A stretch of 64,000 nt of DNA from Pseudoalteromonas xiamenensis. Its GTDB lineage: Bacteria > Pseudomonadota > Gammaproteobacteria > Enterobacterales > Alteromonadaceae. The DNA lies in NCBI RefSeq assembly GCF_042431545.1, contig NZ_JBHLYX010000031.1; one strand, 5' to 3'. The number at the start of each line of letters is the position of its first letter. The stretch's first letter is position 1. Shown here one piece after another: positions 34,039 through 42,520 of this stretch. Below the pieces are notes generated by a model. That model saw nothing but the letters and a program-made list of their open reading frames with translations. It did no database searches and had not been told where the DNA came from. The translations under genes were made by a program, and so were the position numbers.

Positions 34039-34774
34039 GAAAGAAACAGTTGGCAGAACGTTAGGCGTTGTTGTTAGCTTATGTTTAGTGTGTGCAATTG
34101 TTGTAGCAACAGCATCTGTGCAACTACGTCCACTACAGAAAGCAAGTAAATCTGCTGATATTCAGCGTAACATTCTACTTGTATCTGGTTATAAAGACGT
34201 TACTGATGTTGCGAACACATTTGCGAACAACATCGAGTCACGCGTCATCAACATGGATTCAGGTGAGTTTGTTGATGAAGACCCGTCGACGTTTGATTTT
34301 GAAGCCACTAAGTACGATGCTAAGCGTAGCGTTAAGCTTGCAAAAGCGGATGACAAAGCGGGCATTCAACGTATGACGACGAATTCACCGGTTTACTTTG
34401 CTCGCAACGAAGCAGGCAAAATCGAGACTATCGTGCTACCAATCCAAGGTTACGGCCTTTGGGGTATCATGTACGGTTTCTTAGCGCTTGAAGCTGATGG
34501 TGTGACGGTTAAGTCAATCAACTTCTTCAAACACTCTGAGACACCAGGTCTTGGTGGTGAGATTCAAAACCCGAAATGGACAGCGCTTTGGGCTGGAAAA
34601 GCTCTACCACTTGACGTTGTTAAGAGTGGTGCTGAAGGTAACCAGCATAAAGTTGACGGTCTATCAGGTGCGACATTGACATCTCACGGTGTTGATAACA
34701 CAGTTGATTTCTGGACTAGCGACAAAGCATTTGGTCCGTTCCTTGCGAAAGTACGTAAAGGAGAGCTGAACTAA
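34031..34774 (+). CDS. nqrC: Na+-translocating NADH:quinone reductase subunit C
   Basis: NqrC is anchored by one N-terminal transmembrane helix (about residues 9-30) and exposes a periplasmic domain with covalent FMN. The attachment threonine is Thr215 in VDGLSGATLTS, the target of ApbE. The 247-residue length is normal and GLGGEIQNPKW is another family stretch. It overlaps nqrB by eight bases and nqrD by one (TAATG), consistent with coupled translation of the complex. Confidence 0.97.
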   Translation: MAKKETVGRTLGVVVSLCLVCAIVVATASVQLRPLQKASKSADIQRNILLVSGYKDVTDVANTFANNIESRVINMDSGEFVDEDPSTFDFEATKYDAKRSVKLAKADDKAGIQRMTTNSPVYFARNEAGKIETIVLPIQGYGLWGIMYGFLALEADGVTVKSINFFKHSETPGLGGEIQNPKWTALWAGKALPLDVVKSGAEGNQHKVDGLSGATLTSHGVDNTVDFWTSDKAFGPFLAKVRKGELN

Positions 34775-35406
34775 TGGCTAATGCAAAAGACGTAAAACAG
34801 GTTCTATTTGGCCCTGTACTAGCAAATAACCCGATTGCACTTCAAGTACTGGGTATTTGTTCTGCGCTGGCGGTAACATCAAAAATGGAAAAGGCGTTAA
34901 TCATGTCAATCGCATTGACATTGGTTACGGCGTTTTCAAGCTTGTTTATCTCAATGCTACGCAATCACATCCCATCGAGCGTTCGTATCATCGTTCAGAT
35001 GACGATTATCGCTTCGTTGGTAATCGTTGTTGACCAAGCGCTTCAAGCGTTTGTTTACTCAACAGCAAAAGAACTTTCGGTATTCGTTGGTCTAATCATT
35101 ACCAACTGTATCGTAATGGGTCGTGCAGAGGCTTATGCAATGAAGTCGCCTCCAATGATGTCATTCCTTGATGGTATCGGTAATGGTTTAGGCTACTCAG
35201 CGATGCTAATGACAGTTGCTTTCGTTCGTGAATTAGGCGGCTCAGGTTCATTATTTGGTGTACAAATTATGCCACTTATCTCTGAGGGCGGTTGGTATCA
35301 ACCAATGGGTCTATTGATCCTACCTCCGAGCTCGTTCTTCATCATTGGTCTTATTATTTGGGCGCTACGCACTTATAAGAAAGATCAAGTAGAAGCGAAG
35401 GCGTAA
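34774..35406 (+). CDS. nqrD: Na+-translocating NADH:quinone reductase subunit D
   Basis: NqrD is a six-helix membrane subunit that with NqrE holds an intramembrane iron-sulphur centre. The 210-residue protein shows the conserved Cys in VGLIITNCIVMGRAEA (about residue 112) and another in LQVLGICSALAVT (about 29), the ligands reported for that cluster. GNGLGYSAMLM and the RELGGSGSLFG stretch are typical. GGAG lies before the ATG, which shares one base with the nqrC stop. Confidence 0.97.
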   Translation: MANAKDVKQVLFGPVLANNPIALQVLGICSALAVTSKMEKALIMSIALTLVTAFSSLFISMLRNHIPSSVRIIVQMTIIASLVIVVDQALQAFVYSTAKELSVFVGLIITNCIVMGRAEAYAMKSPPMMSFLDGIGNGLGYSAMLMTVAFVRELGGSGSLFGVQIMPLISEGGWYQPMGLLILPPSSFFIIGLIIWALRTYKKDQVEAKA

Positions 35407-35416
35407 GGGGAGCGAG

Positions 35417-36025
35417 ATGGAACATTACATTAGCTTATTCGTAAAAGCGGTTTTCATTGAAAACTTAGCATTATCATTCTTCCTAGGTATGTGTACATTC
35501 TTAGCTGTGTCTAAGAAAGTAACAACAGCTCTTGGTCTTGGTATTGCGGTAGTTGCAGTACTCGGTATTTCAGTACCTGTAAACAACTTAGTTTACCACG
35601 CTATCTTAGCGCCAGGCTCACTTGAGTGGCTAGGTTTCCCAGAGGCTGACCTGAGCTTCTTGAAATTCCTAACCTTTATCGGTGTTATCGCTGCTCTAGT
35701 ACAAATTCTAGAGATGGCTTTAGATAAATACTTCCCAGCGCTTTATAACGCGTTAGGTATTTTCCTTCCGCTAATCACAGTAAACTGTGCGATTTTCGGT
35801 GCGGTTTCGTTCATGGTTGAACGTAACTATAACTTCGGTGAGTCGGTTGTTTACGGTATTGGTGCTGGTGTAGGTTGGGCGCTTGCTATTGTATTACTAG
35901 CAGGTATCCGTGAGAAGATGAAGTACGCAGACGTACCTGATGGTCTTCGTGGTTTAGGTATTACCTTTATCACTGTAGGTCTAATGGGTCTTGGCTTCAT
36001 GTCTTTCTCTGGTATTTCACTGTAA
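35417..36025 (+). CDS. nqrE: Na+-translocating NADH:quinone reductase subunit E
   Basis: NqrE is the inverted-topology partner of NqrD. The 202-residue protein has six hydrophobic segments with the conserved cysteines in SFFLGMCTFLAVS (about residue 26) and LITVNCAIFGAVSF (about 120), matching the iron ligands of the NqrD/NqrE centre. YGIGAGVGWALAIVLLAGIREK is typical. AGGGGAGCG stands before the ATG, ten bases after nqrD. Confidence 0.97.
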   Translation: MEHYISLFVKAVFIENLALSFFLGMCTFLAVSKKVTTALGLGIAVVAVLGISVPVNNLVYHAILAPGSLEWLGFPEADLSFLKFLTFIGVIAALVQILEMALDKYFPALYNALGIFLPLITVNCAIFGAVSFMVERNYNFGESVVYGIGAGVGWALAIVLLAGIREKMKYADVPDGLRGLGITFITVGLMGLGFMSFSGISL

Positions 36026-36042
36026 GGTAGCTAGGAGAAATC

Positions 36043-37269
36043 ATGCTAGAGGTTTATTTAGGCGTAGGTATTTTCATTGCTATCGTAGTAATGCTAGTGC
36101 TTATCATCATTGCAGCGAAGTCTAAACTTGTTGCTGAAGGTGATGTGACTATCGGTATCAATGGTGATGCTGAAAAAGCAATCAAGATCCCAGCTGGTGG
36201 CAAGTTGCTTGGTGCACTTGCTAACTCAGGTATCTTCGTATCATCGGCGTGTGGTGGCGGTGGCTCATGTGGTCAATGTCGTGTACACGTTCATTCAGGT
36301 GGTGGTGACATTCTTCCAACTGAGCTTGACCACATTTCTAAAGGTGAAGCACGTGAAGGCTGTCGTCTAGCGTGTCAGGTTAACGTTAAATCTGACATGG
36401 AAATCGAACTCGAAGAGTCAATTTTCGGTGTTAAGAAGTGGGAATGTACAGTTATCTCTAACGATAACAAAGCAACGTTCATTAAAGAACTTAAGCTTGG
36501 CATTCCTGATGGTGAAATCGTTCCGTTCCGTGCAGGTGGCTACATCCAGATTGAAGCGCCAGCGCACCATGTTAAATACGCGGATTACGATATTCCAGAA
36601 CAGTACCGTGGTGACTGGGAACGTTTTGGTTTCTTCAAACTTGAATCGAAAGTTGACGAGCCAACGATCCGTGCTTACTCAATGGCTAACTACCCAGAAG
36701 AGTTTGGCATCATCATGCTTAACGTTCGTATTGCGACTCCGCCACCGAACAATCTAACATTACCATGCGGTAAAATGTCATCTTACATCTGGTCACTTAA
36801 GCCAGGCGATAAGGTCACAATTTCTGGTCCATTCGGTGAGTTCTTCGCGAAAGACACGGATGCAGAAATGGTATTCGTTGGTGGTGGTGCTGGTATGGCG
36901 CCAATGCGCTCGCACATTTTCGACCAACTGAAGCGTCTTAACTCTAAGCGTAAGATGTCATTCTGGTACGGTGCTCGTTCTAAACGTGAAATGTTCTATG
37001 TAGAAGATTTCGATGGCTTAGCGGCTGAGAACGATAACTTCGAATGGCACGTAGCACTTTCAGATCCTCAACCTGAGGACAACTGGGAAGGTTACACAGG
37101 CTTCATTCACAACGTTCTGTTTGAGAACTACTTGAGAGATCATGAAGCGCCAGAAGATTGTGAGTTCTACATGTGTGGACCTCCGATGATGAACGCTGCG
37201 GTAATCAACATGCTTAAAGAATTAGGTGTTGAAGACGAAAACATCCTATTGGATGACTTCGGTGGCTAA
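36043..37269 (+). CDS. nqrF: Na+-translocating NADH:quinone reductase subunit F
   Basis: NqrF is the NADH-oxidising entry subunit. The 408-residue protein has one N-terminal transmembrane helix (residues 3-25), a ferredoxin-type [2Fe-2S] domain with Cys ligands in SACGGGGSCGQC and GCRLACQV (about residues 69-112), and a C-terminal ferredoxin-reductase module with FAD motif RAYSMANYP, NADH-binding VGGGAGMAPMRS and MCGPPMM. It closes the nqr operon and is followed by a strong terminator. Confidence 0.98.
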   Translation: MLEVYLGVGIFIAIVVMLVLIIIAAKSKLVAEGDVTIGINGDAEKAIKIPAGGKLLGALANSGIFVSSACGGGGSCGQCRVHVHSGGGDILPTELDHISKGEAREGCRLACQVNVKSDMEIELEESIFGVKKWECTVISNDNKATFIKELKLGIPDGEIVPFRAGGYIQIEAPAHHVKYADYDIPEQYRGDWERFGFFKLESKVDEPTIRAYSMANYPEEFGIIMLNVRIATPPPNNLTLPCGKMSSYIWSLKPGDKVTISGPFGEFFAKDTDAEMVFVGGGAGMAPMRSHIFDQLKRLNSKRKMSFWYGARSKREMFYVEDFDGLAAENDNFEWHVALSDPQPEDNWEGYTGFIHNVLFENYLRDHEAPEDCEFYMCGPPMMNAAVINMLKELGVEDENILLDDFGG

Positions 37270-37306
37270 ACCATCGTGATGCATATAAGTTAATTTGCAT
37301 AATCTG

Positions 37307-37341
37307 AACCCCTGTGTGAAACACACAGGGGTTCTTTTTTT
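37307..37341 (+). terminator. Terminator of the nqr operon
   Basis: AACCCCTGTGTG (37307-37318) and CACACAGGGGTT (37322-37333) form a perfect 12-base stem with a three-base loop, followed by a run of T. It separates nqrF from apbE; some read-through to apbE is possible. Confidence 0.92.
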
Positions 37342-37353
37342 AGAGGAATTGGA

Positions 37354-38379
37354 ATGACTGAATACCGCTTGGTAAAAAACCTCGCTTTCGGCCTATTAGT
37401 ATCCGGTTTTTTGTCGGCTTGTAGCCCTGCAAACGAAGAACGGATGTTGGAAATGCATGGCAAAACGATGGGTACTACGTACAGCATTAAAGTGTTTCCC
37501 GGAAATATAGACATCGAACAAAATACGCTGCAGGCTGAGATTGATGCTGAACTTGTTGCCGTGAATCAATCAATGTCGACCTACATCCCTGATTCTGAGA
37601 TAAATACGTTCAATGCCCTTGATGCTGGCGTAGTAATGCCAATCAGCGAGGATTTTCGTCGCGTTGTGGCTGAATCTATCCGTTTGGGCGAATCTACAAA
37701 AACACTCGATGTAACGATGGGCCCGTTAATCGACTTGTGGGGATTTGGACCTGATAAGCGCCCGACCAATCGTCCAAGTCAAACTCAATTGGATGAGATG
37801 GTTTCGCGTATTGGCGTTGATAAATTGGTCCTGACTGACCAAGGTTTGGAAAAAACAATCAATGGCCTACGCTTATCGTTCTCTGCAACGGCCAAGGGCT
37901 ATGGCATCGATAAAGTAGCTGAGCTTGTTGAAAAGCACAATATTCATAATTACATGATTGAAATTGGTGGTGAACTTCGCGTCGCAGGGACAAAGGCGGA
38001 AGGTGAGCCTTGGCGAATAGCGATAGAACAACCTGACGCACCTATGGGACAGCGTCAAGTGCATCGTGTGTTAGAGCCGGGAACCAGCGGTATAGCAACA
38101 TCAGGTGATTACCGTATTTTCTACGAAATGGATGGCGAGATTTATACACATTTAATCGACCCCGCAACCGGTATGCCTATCAAGCATGATCTCGTTTCTG
38201 TGACGGTGCTGCACCCTTCAGCGATGACCGCTGACGGCCTCGCAACAGCATTGACGGTAATGGGGATGGATAAAGCGCAAGCTTACGCGGAAGAACATCA
38301 TTTGCCAGTTTATCTTATGAGTAAAACATCAAGTGGTATTCAAACTTGGTCTAGTACTGCCTTTAAACCATATTTGTGA
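37354..38379 (+). CDS. apbE: FAD:protein FMN transferase ApbE (lipoprotein)
   Basis: ApbE transfers FMN from FAD to threonine residues of NqrB and NqrC in the periplasm. The 341-residue product has a lipoprotein signal (FLSAC, Cys23), then GKTMGTTYSIKV and the flavin/metal region with SFSATAKGYGIDKV (about 170-185), YMIEIGGELRVAG and THLIDPATGMP. The gene follows the nqr terminator by about 12 bases with AGAGGAATT before its ATG, so it either has a promoter within nqrF or relies on read-through. It supports the flavinylation of the neighbouring pump. Confidence 0.95.
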   Translation: MTEYRLVKNLAFGLLVSGFLSACSPANEERMLEMHGKTMGTTYSIKVFPGNIDIEQNTLQAEIDAELVAVNQSMSTYIPDSEINTFNALDAGVVMPISEDFRRVVAESIRLGESTKTLDVTMGPLIDLWGFGPDKRPTNRPSQTQLDEMVSRIGVDKLVLTDQGLEKTINGLRLSFSATAKGYGIDKVAELVEKHNIHNYMIEIGGELRVAGTKAEGEPWRIAIEQPDAPMGQRQVHRVLEPGTSGIATSGDYRIFYEMDGEIYTHLIDPATGMPIKHDLVSVTVLHPSAMTADGLATALTVMGMDKAQAYAEEHHLPVYLMSKTSSGIQTWSSTAFKPYL

Positions 38380-38402
38380 GCAAGGTTTAAGCGCGCTATA
38401 AT
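38374..38402 (+). promoter_or_regulatory. Predicted sigma-70 promoter of nqrM
   Basis: TTGTGA (38374-38379, containing the apbE stop) and TATAAT (38397-38402) are 17 bases apart. The -10 sits in the middle of the palindrome CGCGCTAT-A-ATAGCGCG (38392-38408), giving a GC-rich discriminator of the kind linked to ppGpp/DksA control. Confidence 0.65.
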
Positions 38403-38419
38403 AGCGCGGTCCGTTGCCA

Positions 38420-38439
38420 GCCTGACTTTGTAGTCAGGC
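38420..38439 (+). repeat. Leader hairpin before nqrM
   Basis: GCCTGACT and AGTCAGGC form a perfect eight-base stem with a TTGT loop about ten bases beyond the expected transcription start, followed by TTCGATTTT. It might be a weak attenuator or an mRNA-stabilising 5' hairpin. Confidence 0.5.
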
Positions 38440-38461
38440 TTCGATTTTAAGGGTTAAAGCA

Positions 38462-38674
38462 ATGTCGTTGATTCTTCTTACTTTTGGTTTATTAATTCTC
38501 ATTGTACTCGCTATGGCAGTCGGTGTTCTGGTTCAGAAAAAGTCGATGGCAAGCAGCTGCGGTGGTTTAGGTTCAATGGGTATTGATAAAGTGTGCGATT
38601 GTGATGACCCATGTGATAAACGCAAAAAGCGCTTAGCGAAAGAGCAAATTTGGAAAGACAACCAAATTTTGTAA
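38462..38674 (+). CDS. nqrM: Na+-NQR maturation protein NqrM
   Basis: NqrM (formerly DUF539) is a 70-residue membrane protein needed to deliver iron to the NqrD/NqrE centre. It has one N-terminal transmembrane helix (residues 3-24) and four conserved cysteines in SSCGGLGSMGIDKVCDCDDPC (residues about 32-53), proposed to bind iron. Its place after apbE, as in Vibrio, supports the call. The gene has its own promoter and leader hairpin and ends at a clear terminator. Confidence 0.95.
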   Translation: MSLILLTFGLLILIVLAMAVGVLVQKKSMASSCGGLGSMGIDKVCDCDDPCDKRKKRLAKEQIWKDNQIL

Positions 38675-38688
38675 TACGAATATTGAAT

Positions 38689-38717
38689 AAAAAATGCGGG
38701 CTAGGCTCGCATTTTTT
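38689..38717 (+). terminator. Terminator of nqrM
   Basis: AAAAAATGCG and CGCATTTTTT pair around GGCTAGGCT, 15 bases beyond the nqrM stop, with a T run in the 3' arm. Confidence 0.85.
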
Positions 38718-38776
38718 ATGCGCGTAATTTTTCAATCTAAGTGCCGTTGTGACGATGCAGGCAAAAGGAACCGAGT

Positions 38777-39361
38777 ATGAAATTGCACTTTATTCGCCAT
38801 GCGCAACCTGCAACAAAAGGTGTGCTATTAGGGCGGACTGACGCTCACCTGCAGTACCCTGTGGAATTTAGCCGCTATGCCAAATCCCTGATAGGGAGTC
38901 GATTCGACACAATTTATGTTTCACCTTTAGAGCGCACTCAGCAAACGATGGACGCGCTCAATGTGTCTGGTGATGTGGTGTTCGACAGCACTATTGTTGA
39001 ATGTGATTTTGGTCATTGGGATGGGAGAACATACGAATGGCTTTGGAAGCACCAGCCTCAGATTGGACAATTTTGGTCTGATCCTTGGTCTGTAACCCCT
39101 CCAGCTGGCGAAACGATGATAAGCTTTGCGACACGCTGTCATGGATTTTTAAAACGACTTTTGAATACGTGCAAGGCCGACGAAAACGTGCTGGTAATTA
39201 GTCATGCAGGCGTATTGAAGTTCGTTTATTTTTATGTGCTTGGAATTGAAAAGCCATCAGGGACGCAGTTGGCGTCGATCGAATTTAATTATTTAACAGG
39301 ATTTAGTCTAGACGTGTATATTGACGAGCAAGGTGTACGCTGGCCAAAAGTTGTATTTTAG
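38777..39361 (+). CDS. cobC: Histidine phosphatase, probable alpha-ribazole phosphatase CobC
   Basis: The 194-residue protein is a phosphoglycerate-mutase-like histidine phosphatase with FIRHAQP (catalytic His7), VSPLERTQQT, ECDFGHWDG and ISHAGVL. CobC removes the phosphate from alpha-ribazole-5'-phosphate (or adenosylcobalamin-5'-phosphate) in the nucleotide-loop pathway. The usual RHGE/RHGQ is RHAQ here, a mild variant. The gene lies immediately upstream of the cobalamin riboswitch and its operon, not inside it, and has its own upstream region. Without that context the family alone would not fix the substrate. Confidence 0.82.
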   Translation: MKLHFIRHAQPATKGVLLGRTDAHLQYPVEFSRYAKSLIGSRFDTIYVSPLERTQQTMDALNVSGDVVFDSTIVECDFGHWDGRTYEWLWKHQPQIGQFWSDPWSVTPPAGETMISFATRCHGFLKRLLNTCKADENVLVISHAGVLKFVYFYVLGIEKPSGTQLASIEFNYLTGFSLDVYIDEQGVRWPKVVF

Positions 39362-39379
39362 ACGTCTAGACTTCATAAT
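39351..39379 (+). promoter_or_regulatory. Predicted promoter of the cobalamin operon
   Basis: TTGTAT (39351-39356) and CATAAT (39374-39379) are 17 bases apart and overlap the last codons of cobC. Transcription would begin near 39386, a few bases before the riboswitch P1 stem. Confidence 0.6.
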
Positions 39380-39392
39380 AGCGAAATTATTG

Positions 39393-39575
39393 CGTATTAG
39401 CAGATATTGGGAAGAAGGTGCGAATCCTTCACTGTCCCCGCAACTGTAATTGAAGGCATGCCTTCACGCGGTAAACGTTTTTGCGTTTAATCAAACTTTC
39501 CTTGTCGATATTGCAAGGAGGTAGCAAAGGACGCTAAACATTACTGCGAAAAAGTCAGATACCAAGGCTAATACG
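39393..39575 (+). ncRNA. Cobalamin (B12) riboswitch aptamer
   Basis: The P1 stem is CGTATTAGC (39393-39401) with GCTAATACG (39567-39575). Between them are the conserved core pieces GGGAAGAAGGTGCGAATCC, CACTGTCCCCGCAACTG and, near the 3' side, GCAAGGAGG and AGTCAGATACC, matching the AdoCbl-type cobalamin riboswitch. It controls the btuD-btuC-cobTSUQO-btuF run downstream, which should be shut off when cobalamin is plentiful. Confidence 0.93.
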
Positions 39576-39580
39576 AGTAC

Positions 39581-39625
39581 TTGAGCGGGCGCACTCAGGT
39601 CAAAGCGCTCAATTGAGCGGCTTTG
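39581..39625 (+). promoter_or_regulatory. Riboswitch expression platform with competing hairpins
   Basis: TTGAGCG occurs twice (39581-39587 and 39613-39619) and either copy can pair with the single CGCTCAA at 39606-39612. The later pairing, extended by CAAAG/CTTTG, gives a compact hairpin at 39601-39625. The two folds exclude each other. No T run follows, so control of the btuD ribosome site (AGAGG near 39641) is more likely than termination. Confidence 0.55.
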
Positions 39626-39649
39626 CGGTGCCCAAAATTTAGAGGCACT

Positions 39650-40450
39650 ATGGCAAATTTAGCTTGTTCAGACACGCTCATTCAGATTGATCATCTTTGC
39701 GTCGAGAAAGGAAATAAATCCCTTATCAACGACGTCTCGTTTTCTATTTCTCGCGGTGAGTTTGTTGGATTGATTGGCCCTAATGGTGCTGGGAAGTCGA
39801 CGCTATTGCGTTGTTTATATCGTTATTTTCAACCATCGTCAGGTAATTTGCTGTTCCAAGGGAAACCGATTGAAGTGGTGTCTCTCAAGCAGTATGCGAA
39901 GCAAGTTGCTGTCGTTCTACAAGAAGTCGGAAATGACTTTAATCTCCCCGTTGTTGATGTCATTTTAATGGGTCTAACACCGCATAAACCGCTTTTTTCA
40001 AACTACACCTCTGATGATCGAGTGAAGGTCATGCAGTCACTGAACGCGGTTGGTTTGGCACTCAAAGCCTCCCAGTCCTTTTCCAGTTTATCAGGAGGTG
40101 AGCGGCAACGAGTGATGATTGCAAAGGCGATGGTCCAGCAGCCTGAGCTACTGATAATGGACGAGCCAACAAGTCACTTGGACGTTAAATATCAGATTCA
40201 AATTATGGAGCTTGCGAAGGCGATGAACGTCACCGTGATAGCCTCATTCCATGATTTAAACCTCGCCGGAGCGCTCTGTGAGCGTATTTTGGTGCTTAAA
40301 TCAGGTGAGTTAGTCGCTAATGGTTGTCCAATTGATGTGCTGACAAGTGAACTTCTAAGCGCTGTTTTTGGCGTCTGTGCAGAGGTCGATATGCTTCATT
40401 CCGGTTCTAAAGCCATTCCTCATATTCGCTATCACTATGGATATATTTGA
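39650..40450 (+). CDS. btuD: Cobalamin ABC transporter ATP-binding protein BtuD
   Basis: The 266-residue ATPase has Walker A GPNGAGKST, signature LSGGERQRVMIAKA and Walker B LLIMDEPTSHLD, of the FecE/BtuD type. The ATG at 39650 follows AGAGG; an upstream in-frame start at 39623 lies in the riboswitch hairpin and is rejected. It energises the permease BtuC encoded next, and the substrate-binding protein BtuF is seven genes further on. Riboswitch control fixes the substrate as a corrinoid rather than an iron chelate. Confidence 0.92.
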   Translation: MANLACSDTLIQIDHLCVEKGNKSLINDVSFSISRGEFVGLIGPNGAGKSTLLRCLYRYFQPSSGNLLFQGKPIEVVSLKQYAKQVAVVLQEVGNDFNLPVVDVILMGLTPHKPLFSNYTSDDRVKVMQSLNAVGLALKASQSFSSLSGGERQRVMIAKAMVQQPELLIMDEPTSHLDVKYQIQIMELAKAMNVTVIASFHDLNLAGALCERILVLKSGELVANGCPIDVLTSELLSAVFGVCAEVDMLHSGSKAIPHIRYHYGYI

Positions 40451-41462
40451 GATGCCAAATAATGTGGTGAAGCAAAGTTTGGTCGTGAGCATCTTGTTCT
40501 TGGCGGTGCTGGGCAGTTTTATGGCATCGATGATGTTAGGTGCGGTAACGGTATCGTTGGCTGATGTATTGCACGCGTTGATAAACGCTGAGCCAAGCAA
40601 TTTGATGCAAAAAATTGTGATTGAGCTCAGACTTCCTCGGGCCATTTTGGCGTTTACCGCGGGGGCAGGGCTTTCACTGGCGGGAGTAATACTGCAAACC
40701 GTTACTCGAAATCCACTAGCTGACCCGTATTTGTTTGGTATTTCATCTGGCGCATCGTTTGGTGTGGTCTTGCTATTTTCACTCACGGGCATTCAAGCTG
40801 GATTGGTAATTGCGGGAGCGGCCTTTTTAGGCAGTACGCTGGCGGTCACTTTGTTGATAGCACTGGCATTAAGCGTGAGAAGCTCCCAAGTAGAAGTGTT
40901 GCTGCTAGCGGGGGTCGCATTGTCCTTTTTATTCAGCGCGCTGACCAGCCTATTGCTGTATTGGACTGATCCAGAAGCCATCAGCGCGATTCTCTTTTGG
41001 AATTTAGGTAGCTTTAGTCGAGCGGATTGGCAGTGGTTATGGTTGCCCGTTGCGGTTGTGTTGAGTGCGTGCGCCATTTTGTTGCTTTATCGCCGTTCAT
41101 TGAATGCATTGTTACTCGGCGATGAGTCAGCCACAACGGTTGGCGTGAATGCGGGTCGACTGCGGGTGGCGATGTTATTGATCAGCTCATTGATTACTGC
41201 GGTACTTGTAGCAAGTTGCGGAGGTGTTGGTTTTGTCGGTTTGATGATCCCACACATCGTGCGATTTTTTATTTCGCAAGCCAAAGTGTCGGGGTTACTC
41301 GCGACGTTCTTAACCGGTGGTTTGTTTATGCTTTGGGTCGACATCGTCGCGCGTTCACTTCTGGACAATCAGGAGCTTCCAGTTGGTGTCATCACCGCGT
41401 CCATTGGCAGTTTATTTTTCCTCATTCTTTTGCTGCTTCGCAGCCGGACTCGTGCTTTATGA
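40437..41462 (+). CDS. btuC: Cobalamin ABC transporter permease BtuC
   Basis: The permease of the B12 importer belongs to the FecCD/BtuC family with about ten hydrophobic segments. Typical stretches are LRLPRAILAFTAGAGLSLAGVILQTVTRNPLADPYLFGISSGASFG and CGGVGFVGLMIPHIVRF. Two starts are plausible: ATG at 40437, overlapping btuD by 14 bases (341 residues), and ATG at 40452, just after the btuD stop (336 residues). Its end overlaps cobT by four bases (ATGA). Confidence 0.92.
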   Translation: MDIFEMPNNVVKQSLVVSILFLAVLGSFMASMMLGAVTVSLADVLHALINAEPSNLMQKIVIELRLPRAILAFTAGAGLSLAGVILQTVTRNPLADPYLFGISSGASFGVVLLFSLTGIQAGLVIAGAAFLGSTLAVTLLIALALSVRSSQVEVLLLAGVALSFLFSALTSLLLYWTDPEAISAILFWNLGSFSRADWQWLWLPVAVVLSACAILLLYRRSLNALLLGDESATTVGVNAGRLRVAMLLISSLITAVLVASCGGVGFVGLMIPHIVRFFISQAKVSGLLATFLTGGLFMLWVDIVARSLLDNQELPVGVITASIGSLFFLILLLLRSRTRAL

Positions 41463-42520
41463 CATTGAATACACTTTTTGATATCCCGCCACTCAATACA
41501 AAACTTAAATCGGCGTGTCAGGCTCTGATCGACAACAAAACCAAACCGTTAGGCGCGCTTGGATTGCTCGAACCGTTAGCTTTGCAGTTAGCACTTATTT
41601 TAACGCGCTCAGAGAACCATAAAATCGAACTTGGTATACCGCAACTGGTTATTTTCGCGGGAGATCATGGCATCGCGGCAGAAGGGGTCTCTATCGCACC
41701 AAGTGAAGTAACGGGTCAAATGGTTGCTAATTTTTCCAACGGTGGCGCCGCAATCAATGCGTTGTGCCAAACCTTAGGTTGGCAACTCAGCGTCGTGGAT
41801 TGTGGTATTTTGGTGAAGCCCGAGCTTGACCTAAACGTAATTTCTCAACGTTTAGGCACGTCAACAAATGCATTTCATCGTAAACCTGCAATGGAGCGTG
41901 CGACGCTTGAGCGTGGTTTCGACCTAGCCAATGCACTCATCAACAACATGCTTGAGAAAGGGACGAATATCTTCGCTTTTGGTGAAATGGGGATTGGTAA
42001 CACGACGTCCGCGTCAGCGATATTTTCCGCGATATCCTTGCTTTCTCCCAAAGAAACGGTCGGTAAAGGAACTGGTGTAAGTGACGAGATTGTAATGAAA
42101 AAGCAGTCGCTCATTGCCGATGCCTTATCGCTTCATCACAAGCAATTAGATACACCGATAGGTGTACTACAACATCTCGGAGGATATGAAATTGTGCAAA
42201 TGGTCGCAAGCATGTTGACCGTTGCAAAAGCACAAAAGGTGATTGTGGTGGACGGCTTTATTGCAACGGCAGCAGCATTGATAGCAACTCAACTTGCACC
42301 GAACGCAAAGGATTACATGGTTTTTGCACATTGTTCTGGCGAACAAGGCCATCAAAAAATGCTGGAATACTTAGAGGTAACGCCGCTGTTGAATTTAGGA
42401 CTGCGGTTAGGTGAAGGCACTGGAGCCGCACTTGCACTGCCTTTGCTGCAAAGTGCAGCAGCCTTTTACAACGATATGGCCAGTTTTACCGATGCGAATG
42501 TCACAGAGGTGAATGGATGA
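41459..42520 (+). CDS. cobT: Nicotinate-nucleotide-dimethylbenzimidazole phosphoribosyltransferase CobT
   Basis: CobT activates the lower ligand base by transferring ribose phosphate from nicotinate mononucleotide to dimethylbenzimidazole. The 353-residue protein has KPLGALGLLE near the N-terminus, FAGDHGIAAEGVS, GEMGIGNTTSASA and the catalytic-glutamate region GLRLGEGTGAALALPL near the C-terminus. The real start is the ATG at 41459, overlapping the btuC stop; an in-frame extension from 41216 only runs over btuC. The end overlaps cobS by four bases. Confidence 0.95.
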   Translation: MTLNTLFDIPPLNTKLKSACQALIDNKTKPLGALGLLEPLALQLALILTRSENHKIELGIPQLVIFAGDHGIAAEGVSIAPSEVTGQMVANFSNGGAAINALCQTLGWQLSVVDCGILVKPELDLNVISQRLGTSTNAFHRKPAMERATLERGFDLANALINNMLEKGTNIFAFGEMGIGNTTSASAIFSAISLLSPKETVGKGTGVSDEIVMKKQSLIADALSLHHKQLDTPIGVLQHLGGYEIVQMVASMLTVAKAQKVIVVDGFIATAAALIATQLAPNAKDYMVFAHCSGEQGHQKMLEYLEVTPLLNLGLRLGEGTGAALALPLLQSAAAFYNDMASFTDANVTEVNG

